Source of the DNA: G963666945 sp963666945
GTDB lineage: Bacteria > Bacteroidota > Bacteroidia > Bacteroidales > Marinifilaceae
NCBI GenBank assembly: GCA_963666945.2
Contig: CAXXRT010000016.1
Span: forward strand, 62,001-126,000
Direction of reading: 5' to 3'
Length of the DNA: 64,000 bases
The notes under the pieces are model-generated. The model ran no database searches. It worked only from the letters and a program-made list of their open reading frames with translations, and was not told where the DNA came from. Below are positions 38,298-47,297 of the stretch, in pieces. The translations under genes and the position numbers were made by a program. Position 1 is the stretch's first letter, and each line of letters opens with the position of its first letter.

Positions 38298-38615
38298 ACC
38301 CGCTTAAATGTTTCCGCTGCTAAAATATGAAATTTAAATTTAGGATACAATGAGAAATCCCTATAGAAATATTTGTCTGGCATAATGCTATATAACACAA
38401 ACTCAAAAGAGGGCTTCCCAAAATAAGGAAACCCTCTAACAAAAATTGAATCAGAAACCACAAATTTGATTATAATATCCCCATAAATCAGGACAGTTTT
38501 ATTTATTTGAATTTTAGCATACATCAAGGACTTATATAATATTCAAACACATATTTCCAACAAAACAACTATTATTATTTACTATTCAATCCCTTAATTG
38601 CATAATAATATAACA
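38298..38615. other. Intergenic region between ECF sigma 1 and the MutS-like operon
   Basis: 318 bp. It holds the terminator-linked repeat at 38408-38465 and presumably the sigma promoter. A 78-codon minus-strand frame runs through the repeat and is judged non-coding. Confidence 0.55.
38408..38465 (-). terminator. Terminator plus dispersed repeat after the MutS-like genes
   Basis: AGAGGG-TTCC / GGAA-CCCTCT hairpin (38408-38437) with a TTTT tail on the minus strand, joined to the block TCAGAAACCACAAAT (38451-38465). The block is identical to that at 23126-23140 and the hairpin is similar, which shows a shared 3' element for two exporter operons. Confidence 0.65.
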
Positions 38616-39959
38616 TTACACATCTTCTTTAACTTTCTTGTTATTAATTGTTTCCAGAATTTTTTCATTCCTTATAATAATCATTCCCTGCCTATCATCA
38701 GTTATACCGTCAGTTAATTTATATGTATAAGTAGGTACATTACCATTCATTACCGTTGGTAAATACTTAAATAGAATCTTTCGATTATCCTCTCTTAATT
38801 TTTCTCCAACTTCCATTATATGGGTTGATATTATAAAGATTCCCTTTCTATGGGTAAGAGCCTCTGTAATAGCAAAAGTCCCGTCATAAGCATCTTTTAC
38901 ATTTGTTCCTTTGAACAGTTCATCGAAGATAATTACAAGATTCTTGTTTGAAGCAACTTCTTCAGCTACTTTCTTTACTCTTAGTACTTCTGCATAAAAA
39001 TGAGAGTACCCCTTGGTTATATCGTCTGGTACATTTATGGAAGTATAAATACCATCGTGTACAGAGAATTTCATTGATCTGGCGGCTACAGGAAATCCCA
39101 TATGAGCAAGATATATTGCAACTGCAAAAGATTTCATAAATGTGGATTTCCCTGCCATGTTAGCACCTGTCAGGAATAACACATTTTTATTATCCTCTAT
39201 ATGTACGTCATTGGCAATTGCATTTGGTACATGTGGATGATAAACTGCCTCTATATCAATTAAATTTTCTTCTTTCTTTAGAGCTGTTGCATAAACAAAT
39301 CCTCTTTCGCGTGCAACACTAGAAACGGTAATATAAACATCCAGTTCGTAAATGTATTTTAATAAAGTTTCAATATCATTTATTAATAAAGCTCTAATAG
39401 TATAATCCAGTTTTAATACATCCCTAAATTTTAATGCAGGCTTCGATAAATATCTATAACATTGCTTTAAGTGCCTATTATTTAAGATATTTAAAATTTC
39501 TATTACTGTACCATAATATGGAGTATTCTGTGATTTTAATTCTATTTTTTCAATTACTGATTTTAATTCATGAAATTTATTGAGAGTAAGAATCAATCCT
39601 TCTTTTAATACCTCGTACTCTTTTTCTTTTGCAATAAGATTTAGTAATCTTATTTGAGTAATATTTATAGCTGCAATAACTCTATTTCTTGACTCCGCAT
39701 TCATCAGGTAATTCTCCATTAATTCAAACTCCTCTGAATTAAATGGCAGGCACACTTCCTGATCATGAAACAATGCAATAATATTTTTTCGATTATTTAT
39801 AGATTCATGATCTGTTAATGGAACACGGAACATATTCTCTAATAACCTACTACCCCCATTGGTAATAGTATTATTAAAAAGACTTACTATAGAGTTTAAT
39901 TTATATTGCCCCAAAAGATTAAGATCGTTTAGGGTCTGCTTGTCGGTTACAAATTCCAT
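38616..39959 (-). CDS. MutS-like ATPase lacking mismatch-recognition domains (second of pair)
   Basis: 447 aa, about half of MutS. The N-terminus matches the start of the MutS core domain (TLNDLNLLGQ...GSRLLENMFRVPLTDHESINNRKNI), so domains I and II, including the mismatch-wedging Phe motif, are absent. The ATPase is complete: Walker A TGANMAGKSTFMKS (about 266), signature region KGYSHFYAEVLRVKK, Walker B LVIIFDELFKGTN, D-loop VKDAYDG and His switch IISTHIMEVGEK. No endonuclease (Smr) domain. Its start overlaps the stop of the first MutS-like gene by one base (TAATG), so translation is coupled, suggesting a heterodimer. The operon also encodes an ABC ATPase and a fused permease. Ordinary mismatch repair is unlikely; the real role is unknown. 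Confidence 0.85.
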   Translation of the reverse strand: MEFVTDKQTLNDLNLLGQYKLNSIVSLFNNTITNGGSRLLENMFRVPLTDHESINNRKNIIALFHDQEVCLPFNSEEFELMENYLMNAESRNRVIAAINITQIRLLNLIAKEKEYEVLKEGLILTLNKFHELKSVIEKIELKSQNTPYYGTVIEILNILNNRHLKQCYRYLSKPALKFRDVLKLDYTIRALLINDIETLLKYIYELDVYITVSSVARERGFVYATALKKEENLIDIEAVYHPHVPNAIANDVHIEDNKNVLFLTGANMAGKSTFMKSFAVAIYLAHMGFPVAARSMKFSVHDGIYTSINVPDDITKGYSHFYAEVLRVKKVAEEVASNKNLVIIFDELFKGTNVKDAYDGTFAITEALTHRKGIFIISTHIMEVGEKLREDNRKILFKYLPTVMNGNVPTYTYKLTDGITDDRQGMIIIRNEKILETINNKKVKEDV

Positions 39960-41290
39960 TATAAGTTACTTTTTAAAATATCAAGAATTTTTTCATTGTT
40001 AATTATAACCATACCATGACGGTCGTTAGTAATCCCTTCTGTTACTTTATAAGTATATTCCGGAATTTTACCTTTCATGACAGTAGGAAGATATAAAAAT
40101 TTGATATTATTTTTTAATTTCTGTAGATCGTGACCCGCCTCTATAATATGCGTTGAAATTATAAAAACACACTTCCTGTTTTTGGCAAATGCATCTGCAA
40201 TAGCAACTGTTCCCTCATATGCATCCTTCACATTCGTACCTCTAAATAACTCATCGAATATAATTATCAGACCATCACTATTATTTACGCTTTCTGCCAC
40301 TTTCTTTACCCTGTTGACTTCTGCATAGAAATGAGAGTATCCCATATTTAGGTTATCCGGAAGGTTTATTGTTGTATACATTCCTGTCTGCAGACTAAAT
40401 CTCATTCTTTCGGCTGGAATAGGAAATCCCATATGAGCAAGGTAAAGAGCTATACCGAAAGTCTTCATAAATGTAGATTTACCTGCCATATTTGCACCTG
40501 TCAGGAATATCATATTATTTTCCTCACCCACAATAATATCGTTAGCAATAGGTTTCTCTAATAATGGATGATAAACTTGATACATCTCGATAACATTACG
40601 TTGTTCTTGAACTATTTCAGCAAAACAGAAATTACGGTTACTTGCAACTTTAGCTACAGTGATATAGACATCAATATTATATACAAAATAGAGTAACTTT
40701 AATATCTGATCCCTAATAGTAAAACGAAAAACATCATCATATTTTGATGTATCAATATATGATAAAGATTTTGGTAATGGTTTGCCTATAATGTCTGATA
40801 TATCAGAATTATTTAATATTGTTTTTACTTCTTCTATTGATTTTTGAGACTTAGGTGGTAATTGATTAATATCTAATTGCGATACAAAATTATTCAGGTC
40901 GATAAATAATTCAATTGTATTCAAAACACCTTTATGAATCTCATTGAATTGTGTATCAGACCCTAAAGAAATATTACATTTACGTTTAAAATCGTAATCA
41001 TGTGCATAAAGCTTAGTTCTAGGATCTACTTCACTTAAATATTCTTCTATTATATCAAATATCTTATTTTGGAAAGGAAAACCAAGTTCAATTTTACTAA
41101 AAAACTTTATAATACACACCCTATTATCTATTTCTTCTTCTCTTGATCTGGGATATAAAAACATATCCTTTAGAATTTTTGCTCCTCCCCGTGTGCTGGT
41201 TTTATTAAAGATATTGTATATATCATTATTCTTATTATTCGCAAAAATCCTTAGATCGTTAATTGTCTGTTGATCTATTTTAAAAGCCAT
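39959..41290 (-). CDS. MutS-like ATPase lacking mismatch-recognition domains (first of pair)
   Basis: 443 aa, clearly paralogous to the protein encoded directly downstream. It has the core-domain opening (TINDLRIFANNKNNDIYNIF...GGAKILKDMFLYPRSREEEIDNR), a connecting helical region, and the full ATPase: Walker A TGANMAGKSTFMKT, MGYSHFYAEVNRVKK, Walker B LIIIFDELFRGTN, VKDAYEG and FIISTHIIEAG. Conserved C-terminal TYKVTEGITNDRHGMVIINNEKIL is shared with its partner. No DNA mismatch-binding domain and no signal or membrane segment, so a cytosolic ATPase. It follows the fused permease gene by 81 bp with a strong hairpin in between. Confidence 0.85.
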   Translation of the reverse strand: MAFKIDQQTINDLRIFANNKNNDIYNIFNKTSTRGGAKILKDMFLYPRSREEEIDNRVCIIKFFSKIELGFPFQNKIFDIIEEYLSEVDPRTKLYAHDYDFKRKCNISLGSDTQFNEIHKGVLNTIELFIDLNNFVSQLDINQLPPKSQKSIEEVKTILNNSDISDIIGKPLPKSLSYIDTSKYDDVFRFTIRDQILKLLYFVYNIDVYITVAKVASNRNFCFAEIVQEQRNVIEMYQVYHPLLEKPIANDIIVGEENNMIFLTGANMAGKSTFMKTFGIALYLAHMGFPIPAERMRFSLQTGMYTTINLPDNLNMGYSHFYAEVNRVKKVAESVNNSDGLIIIFDELFRGTNVKDAYEGTVAIADAFAKNRKCVFIISTHIIEAGHDLQKLKNNIKFLYLPTVMKGKIPEYTYKVTEGITNDRHGMVIINNEKILDILKSNL

Positions 41291-41327
41291 AATCTGTAAT
41301 TAATATTAATATTTCAAAGACACAGGA

Positions 41328-41362
41328 AAATATTAAGGCTGGAAAAACCAGCCCTAATATTT
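41328..41362 (-). terminator. Strong hairpin between permease C and the MutS-like pair
   Basis: Near-perfect 15-base arms (AAATATTA-GGCTGG type) with a 5-base loop. The following T-tract is short, so partial termination or mRNA processing between exporter and MutS-like genes is likely. Confidence 0.6.
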
Positions 41363-41371
41363 AAATTATAA

Positions 41372-43711
41372 TTAGCGGCTTCTTCTTCGTAGCCAGATAA
41401 ATACACATCCAAAAGTTAATAATACAGATAAGAAACCTTCAAAGAATATATTCCAGAATGTTATATTACTTTCTTTCAAATAGAATAATTCGTTATCTAT
41501 TGCATTAGGACGTCTAACATCAATTGGAGATTCACTATCTGTTAACCAGAAAAATAATCCATTAAAGAAATCGAAATTAGCAGCTCTTATGCCTCTTCTG
41601 TTTCTACCAACAGCTTCTCCATTACTGAAACAATCAGCATCACCAAGAATTAAAATCTTTTGTTCCTTGTTATTAATCTTACGACTCAAAGCCAAAGCTT
41701 CAGTAATAGGACAACAAATCTCTGTTTTAGGATCGAAATGTGCTATATCATCTACAAAATTTGTAGTTTGCAATTCATTCCACGATCCAAGGGTATCACA
41801 TACTTTAGATGGCTCTATTGTATCGGTAACTAATACTGGAATAGCTTTAAAATCTTTATTCAGATTCTCATATGATATTGCAACAGCTCCCGGCATAGCA
41901 ACGACCTGACCGTAACTCACCATTTTATGGAATTGATAAGCCAATTTTTCGCCTTCAGCAGTAAATTTACATGTCACTAGATCCTTGTCATAACCCTTAT
42001 TGTATTGAACTACTTGCCCCTGTAAGAATTTAACGCCAAAACTTTCTACCAAAGGATTCATAATATCTTGTCTTTTCCTGTCACAGGCTATTACTAAATT
42101 ACCTCCTCTATCGATATAATCATTTAATACATTGATATTCTCTTCAGAATAAGGCTCTCTTCCTTCTGCAATAACAATAATATTGATATTCTTGTCAATA
42201 GGTTTTGATAAATCTATTTCTTTAAAATCCATACCATTATTTACCAAACTCGATCTAAATGTTATTTCTTTTGCTATAGTATGGAATCCTCTATCTCCAA
42301 TATTATTAACATCTCTTTCCTGATGTCCTGACACGAAACCAACAACAGGAATCTCCGTCACAAATCTTTTAAATGCAGCTGTCTTTTGACTTTCAAAAGG
42401 GAATGTATACATATCATTATATGTACGAAGAATTGATACTTTTCCGTCCTCAGTTTCAATCTTTCTGACGAAACGATTCAATTCCGCCTTTAAATTCATT
42501 TCGTCTTTAAAAGCACTAGCAGGTTGGTATCTGTTCTTATTTACTGAATATACCTTAGTTACCTTATCTAAAATTTCTTTTTCGCTTAAACCAGCATAAC
42601 GTTGGTGATAGCTTTTTAATGCATCTTCTTCAATAGGAGGGGCATAGTAATACTTGTATCTAATTTTGATATCTGGCTTAAATCTTCTGTATTGAGTATA
42701 TCTTTCTAGATCGTTGTTTATATTACTAGGCAAACCACTCCAAAAAGCATTTCCATGCAAATTAACATATGTCGTAATAGTTGTTTTACCTTTTACTTTT
42801 TTAATTATATCCTGACTATTTTTAGTTAAAGTATTTGAGTCTGTATATGTAGAATCATGAAATCCCATTAAATATGGATTTGTACTTAAATACCCCAGAA
42901 AGGCAACTATTGCAAAAGATCCAATATATCTGAGACAAGAGATATATCTCTTACTTTTCTCTCTTATACCTTTTAATCTAAGTATTGAAAATGACAGGAA
43001 CAGCCCAGAGACAAGTATAAAGTATAACAGATCTTCACTGCATATTAACCCACTAACAAAACTTTGACATCTACCACTAATTGCTAACCAATAGGTTATG
43101 TCTCTTACAAAATCTACACTTTGCCATAATTGACTTACAGAATTTAATGCAAAGAATGTTGCAAATGTACCCATTGCCGCAACTACCTGATACGAAGTTA
43201 AAGAGGAGAAAAATAGACCAATAGCAGAATAAGTACAGATCAACAAAAATATACCCAATAATCCAGTTAAAGCTAGTGGAAAATCAAAATTATCAATCAC
43301 AAAAGAACCAAAAAGAACGAATATGAAAAGAATAAATGTCATCGCTAAGGCAAATATCACTGTAGATAAGAATTTACCCAATACGATATGCATATTTGAA
43401 ATAGGAGATGAATATAATAACTTTACTGATCCTGAACTAAATTCCCTACTTAATAACCCCATTGTAAGCAATGGAATATATAGATATATATTTGACAGCA
43501 AACCCGCAAACCATCCTCTCCCTGATGCGAAAACAGTTGCTGTCATATTGTATAAGCCATAATTTAGTTCCTTGGATCTTACAAAGTTTTCCATGAAAGG
43601 CATAAAAGAAAGACTTGCCTGAACAGTGAAAATTATAAGTATTAACCATGCTATTGGAGAATAGAACATCTTCTGTAATTCTATTCTTGCTATTTTAAAT
43701 ATAGTATTCAT
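41372..43711 (-). CDS. GldF-GldG-like fused ABC exporter permease (unit 2, copy C)
   Basis: 779 aa, the most divergent of the five fused permeases. Membrane part: SPIAWLILIIFTVQ, IPLLTMGLLSREFSSGSVKLLYSSPISNMHIVLGKFL and LLICTYSAIGLFFSSLTSYQVVAAMGT. Extracytoplasmic GldG-like domain: GFVSGHQERDVNNIGDRG (where the others have TGHGER), INIIVIAEGREPYSEE, YIDRGGNLVIACDRKRQD, ILILGDADCFSNGEAVGRNRRG. The last membrane helix (FFEGFLSVLLTFGCVFIWL) ends in basic residues. Unlike units 1 and 3, this unit has only one permease, so it may form a homodimer. Five bases after its ATPase gene and upstream of the MutS-like pair, in one operon. Confidence 0.88.
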   Translation of the reverse strand: MNTIFKIARIELQKMFYSPIAWLILIIFTVQASLSFMPFMENFVRSKELNYGLYNMTATVFASGRGWFAGLLSNIYLYIPLLTMGLLSREFSSGSVKLLYSSPISNMHIVLGKFLSTVIFALAMTFILFIFVLFGSFVIDNFDFPLALTGLLGIFLLICTYSAIGLFFSSLTSYQVVAAMGTFATFFALNSVSQLWQSVDFVRDITYWLAISGRCQSFVSGLICSEDLLYFILVSGLFLSFSILRLKGIREKSKRYISCLRYIGSFAIVAFLGYLSTNPYLMGFHDSTYTDSNTLTKNSQDIIKKVKGKTTITTYVNLHGNAFWSGLPSNINNDLERYTQYRRFKPDIKIRYKYYYAPPIEEDALKSYHQRYAGLSEKEILDKVTKVYSVNKNRYQPASAFKDEMNLKAELNRFVRKIETEDGKVSILRTYNDMYTFPFESQKTAAFKRFVTEIPVVGFVSGHQERDVNNIGDRGFHTIAKEITFRSSLVNNGMDFKEIDLSKPIDKNINIIVIAEGREPYSEENINVLNDYIDRGGNLVIACDRKRQDIMNPLVESFGVKFLQGQVVQYNKGYDKDLVTCKFTAEGEKLAYQFHKMVSYGQVVAMPGAVAISYENLNKDFKAIPVLVTDTIEPSKVCDTLGSWNELQTTNFVDDIAHFDPKTEICCPITEALALSRKINNKEQKILILGDADCFSNGEAVGRNRRGIRAANFDFFNGLFFWLTDSESPIDVRRPNAIDNELFYLKESNITFWNIFFEGFLSVLLTFGCVFIWLRRRSR

Positions 43712-43716
43712 TTTTA

Positions 43717-44640
43717 TTACTTTTTTGACAATGCTGAGAAAATTTCATTTAACGAACTCTTTTCGGCCCTTACTTCATCAAGCCTCCACCCCTCTTTAAC
43801 ACTTGTTTCGACAATTCGCTGAACTGCTCCATTCATGTTAGAGAATCTTAATCTGTAATCAGGACCTCCCAATTCCTCAACACTGGATATTCCCTCTACT
43901 TTCCTTATAACATCGACAGAGGGCATTTCTAAGAATCTTGCAAAAATAGTGTCTGGTGCTATATAATTATCAAATTCGTCTGTTCTTCCTGAAAACACTA
44001 CCTTTCCATGTTCTATCATAATGATAGTATCACATATAGCATGAACTTCTGTAAGCATATGCGTTGATAATAACACTGCTCTCTCTTCTGCTATCTCTTT
44101 AATCAAACTTCTGATTTCCAAAATTTGATTTGGGTCCAGTCCATTAGTAGGCTCATCAAGAATTATAAATAATGGCTTATGAATAATTGCCTGAGCAATG
44201 CCCACACGTTGCTGATATCCTCCCGATAAATTATTTATCAGCCTTTTGCTAAAATGAGATATGGAACATTTCTCCATCACTTCATTTACGGCCTTTTTTA
44301 CTTCCTTTCTGGGTACCATACGAAGATGTGCACAGTTTGTCAGATATTCTTCTACTGTGCTATCTTTGTAAAGAGGAGGAATCTGAGGTAAAAATCCAAT
44401 ATATTTCTTAGCTTCAATTGGGTTTTCTGCCAAATCAATTCCATTTATTAAAACTTTACCCTGAGTTTGCTTTAAAACACCACTCATAATATTCATCGCA
44501 GTTGATTTTCCTGCTCCATTAGAACCCAGCAAACCATATATCCCTTTTTCGGGAATATCAAAATTTAAATCTTTAATTGCCCATTGCACGCTATAGCGAT
44601 GAGACAAATTTTGTACCTTTATTATACTATCTCTATTCAT
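43717..44640 (-). CDS. ABC transporter ATP-binding protein, GldA-like (unit 2)
   Basis: 307 aa. Walker A GSNGAGKSTAMN (about 36-44), Q-loop GFLPQIPPLYKD, signature LSGGYQQRVGIAQ, Walker B FIILDEPTNG, switch His in LSTHMLTEVH, then the extra C-terminal exporter-type domain (PSVDVIRKVEGISSVEELG). It powers permease C, whose gene starts 5 bp after its stop. A well-formed Bacteroidota promoter lies about 150 bp upstream, so this is the first gene of the ATPase-permease-MutS-MutS operon. Confidence 0.93.
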   Translation of the reverse strand: MNRDSIIKVQNLSHRYSVQWAIKDLNFDIPEKGIYGLLGSNGAGKSTAMNIMSGVLKQTQGKVLINGIDLAENPIEAKKYIGFLPQIPPLYKDSTVEEYLTNCAHLRMVPRKEVKKAVNEVMEKCSISHFSKRLINNLSGGYQQRVGIAQAIIHKPLFIILDEPTNGLDPNQILEIRSLIKEIAEERAVLLSTHMLTEVHAICDTIIMIEHGKVVFSGRTDEFDNYIAPDTIFARFLEMPSVDVIRKVEGISSVEELGGPDYRLRFSNMNGAVQRIVETSVKEGWRLDEVRAEKSSLNEIFSALSKK

Positions 44641-44965
44641 ATTAAAACAATTGATTTATATTTTAAGTAACAGGTATTTTTCAACCAGTTAATTTTATTT
44701 TATTATATATTAAATGTCCTGTCTGGAACATTGTACATTCTATCCGAAAAGTGTATCAGTGTAGAATTCTAAACGCAAATCAACTTTACCAAAAATAATT
44801 TATTTACACTTTTTAACAAATTAATTGATGTTAAAAAAAGATTAATATTTTCTTAAATTATTTTTAGTAAAACATACTAATAAATTAATTTATTATCATT
44901 TACAATAATTATTAAAGACATAATTTTTTTAGAAATATCTCTGCTATGCAAATAACATATTTGTT
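44641..44965. other. Leader and spacer upstream of exporter unit 2
   Basis: 325 bp, AT-rich. It holds the promoter at 44790-44820 and a leader of about 140 bases; no ORF and no clear terminator for unit 3 was found in it. Confidence 0.5.
44790..44820 (-). promoter_or_regulatory. Bacteroidota-type promoter of exporter unit 2
   Basis: On the minus strand a -33 TTTG (44820-44817) and a -7 TATTTTTG (44797-44790, fits TAnnTTTG) have a 19-bp spacer, the canonical arrangement. Start point expected near 44783. Confidence 0.7.
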
Positions 44966-47257
44966 TTACTGTCTCTTTCTTTTGAACCATAATAATGTTC
45001 CAAATATTCCTAATAAAGCTGGTATTAATCCCATAAAACCGATTTTTACATAAAGCATATCTTTACGATAAACATACAGCTCATCATCAGATGATCTCTG
45101 TCTGCTTGTATCAAGGGGATATTGATTATACGAAAGCCACTGGAACATACCTGGAATAAAGGAAATATTTGAAACATCCAAATATCTGTTTGAAGCAGAT
45201 AATTCCACATTACTTATAAAATCAGAATCACCCAATACAATTATTCTCTGTTCTTTATTAGCAATATTTCTACTTAAAGCCAATGCCAGATTATATGATT
45301 TTTCTGATTCTCCAACATTAGGGTTAAATTTTGCCCTTTCATCCTCAAAGTCAGTAGTTTCAAGTTCATTCCAAATTCCTTTTTCCTTAGTAGTAAGTAA
45401 AGGAGTTACTTTAAAACCACTAGTTTCACTATACTTCAAGGCTGCTACTCCTGACATAAGGGTTTTATAATTATAGCAATAATTATAATACAGTTTTTTA
45501 GAGATATCTTTGGAATCTTCAGTTAAATTTCCAACAACCAAAGTAGGATTTTTATCTTTCCCAGGTTGAACTAAAATACCAGGTAATAAAGACACTCCAA
45601 ATTGTTTTAAAAACGGATTCATTATATCATCTCTATTTACGTCAGATGCTATAATTAAATTACCTCCTCTGGAGATATAATTATCCAATTTATTTGTCTC
45701 TTCTTTTGTAAAAGACTCCCTAATATCAGCAATTACAATTATATCTATATCATCAGGTATTTCCTTTTCCAACGAAAGCTTTACTCCATCAAATCCTTGA
45801 TTTATTAAAGAGTATCTAAACTTCCTGTTATTGACAAAAGCACTATAATCTTTATCTCTATTCCTTTCAATTGACCTTTCTCCATGACCTGTTAAAAATC
45901 CAACCTTAGGAGCTTTTACCATCAATCTTTTTAGCGCAGTAACAACCTCTGTTTCTGAAGGATGTCTTCCATTATCATTAAAAAGTCTAAGAAATGTCTT
46001 TTGACCGTTCTCTCTAACTATTTGGCGAACAAAGACATTTTCTTCAGAACTAAGATTAATGGTGTTTTTAATTTCCTCAGGAGATAAAAAGTTCTTAAAA
46101 TTATAATCATGAACCTTACATAACCTTTTAGCAATTTGTTTTTCATTCATATTACGATGACGATAGTAAATATTAGGATTATTCACTTTGTCATAATAGT
46201 AAATGTAATTCATCTTAATCTCTGGCTTAAACCTTAGATATTTAGCAAAGCGTTTCTTATCGTCATTAACATTTTCAGGACTACCTACATAGAAATCATT
46301 ATCCAAAAGATTACAATATGAGTTTATTGTCATCCCCCCCTCAAGCTTTGCTAAGATCTCCTGACTATTCTTTGTAAGAGTATTTGACTTAGTTGCTGTT
46401 GAGTCATAATATACTTTTAAAGCCGGAATAGTTGTTATATAACCCAGTAGAATTGCAATCAAAAGAGCCCCAATATATTTAGTTCCAACCTTTAGTAAAG
46501 AATGATTGTTAGTAGATGAATTTAGTTTAATTATACTAAATATCAAAAACAATGAAATGACTATTATAAAATATATAAAATCCTCACTACCAATCAATCC
46601 AACCAAGAAATCATCTGTTCTACTTGATATAGACAACCAATATGTTATATCTCTTACAAATTCAAAACTTTGCCCTACTTCTCCAATATAATTCAACACA
46701 GCCAAAACAGCAAAAGTTCCCATAGCTGCTACAACCTGATATGATGTTAAGCAAGACATAAACAAACCTATAGCTGAATAGGCACATATTAATAAAAACA
46801 TCCCCAAACCAGCAGTAAGTATAGTCGGAATATCTAGGTCTTTTATTCCAAAAATACCGAATATAATTAATGGAGTTAGAATTAGAATAAATACAAAACA
46901 ATACATTACCATTGCAAAATATTTTCCTAAAACTATCTTTATATTAGTTATTGGAGAGGAAAAAAGCAGTTTTATAGAGCCACTATTAATTTCTCTACTA
47001 ATTAAGCCCATTGTCAACAATGGTATATACATATACAAATTTTTCTGCATTGAACTAAACAAGGCATACTTTGTAAATACCTGAGCTGTGAGATTATAAA
47101 GACTCTTTCCCAATGCATTGTATTTGATACATTGATCTAAAGAATCACAAAATAACATTCCTGATTGAAAAGCAAAGATCATTAACACAATCCATGCAAC
47201 AGGAGAAAAAAACAGAGTACGTAATTCTGTTTTAGCTATTCTAAAAATTGTTTTCAT
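44966..47257 (-). CDS. GldF-GldG-like fused ABC exporter permease (unit 3, copy D)
   Basis: 763 aa, same length and plan as copy A (23184-25475). Membrane part: SPVAWIVLMIFAFQ, IPLLTMGLISREINSGSIKLLFSSPIT, ICAYSAIGLFMSCLTSYQVVAAMG. GldG-like domain: GFLTGHGERSIERNRD, DIDIIVIADIRESFTKEE, YISRGGNLIIASDVNRDD, IIVLGDSDFISNVELSASN. C-terminal helix GFMGLIPALLGIFGTLLWF ending in basic residues. Shares with copy A the early Cys-containing segment (LDQCIKYNALGKSLYNLTAQ versus FGKCVKHQVLGYNLYNVTSR), so the two are orthologous positions of a duplicated pair. Last gene of unit 3, 40 bp after copy E. Confidence 0.88.
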   Translation of the reverse strand: MKTIFRIAKTELRTLFFSPVAWIVLMIFAFQSGMLFCDSLDQCIKYNALGKSLYNLTAQVFTKYALFSSMQKNLYMYIPLLTMGLISREINSGSIKLLFSSPITNIKIVLGKYFAMVMYCFVFILILTPLIIFGIFGIKDLDIPTILTAGLGMFLLICAYSAIGLFMSCLTSYQVVAAMGTFAVLAVLNYIGEVGQSFEFVRDITYWLSISSRTDDFLVGLIGSEDFIYFIIVISLFLIFSIIKLNSSTNNHSLLKVGTKYIGALLIAILLGYITTIPALKVYYDSTATKSNTLTKNSQEILAKLEGGMTINSYCNLLDNDFYVGSPENVNDDKKRFAKYLRFKPEIKMNYIYYYDKVNNPNIYYRHRNMNEKQIAKRLCKVHDYNFKNFLSPEEIKNTINLSSEENVFVRQIVRENGQKTFLRLFNDNGRHPSETEVVTALKRLMVKAPKVGFLTGHGERSIERNRDKDYSAFVNNRKFRYSLINQGFDGVKLSLEKEIPDDIDIIVIADIRESFTKEETNKLDNYISRGGNLIIASDVNRDDIMNPFLKQFGVSLLPGILVQPGKDKNPTLVVGNLTEDSKDISKKLYYNYCYNYKTLMSGVAALKYSETSGFKVTPLLTTKEKGIWNELETTDFEDERAKFNPNVGESEKSYNLALALSRNIANKEQRIIVLGDSDFISNVELSASNRYLDVSNISFIPGMFQWLSYNQYPLDTSRQRSSDDELYVYRKDMLYVKIGFMGLIPALLGIFGTLLWFKRKRQ

Positions 47258-47297
47258 ACAAAAAATTTTAAGGAAACATAAGATCTCCTATTAAGTA

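Noticed and set aside
38291..38527. 78-codon minus-strand frame upstream of ECF sigma 1
   Set aside because: Runs through a terminator hairpin and the dispersed repeat, overlaps the sigma start, and has no recognisable features.
38616..41290. Calling the MutS-like pair DNA mismatch repair genes (mutS)
   Set aside because: Domains I-II and the mismatch-wedge motif are missing, and the operon encodes an ABC exporter; the name mutS would mislead.
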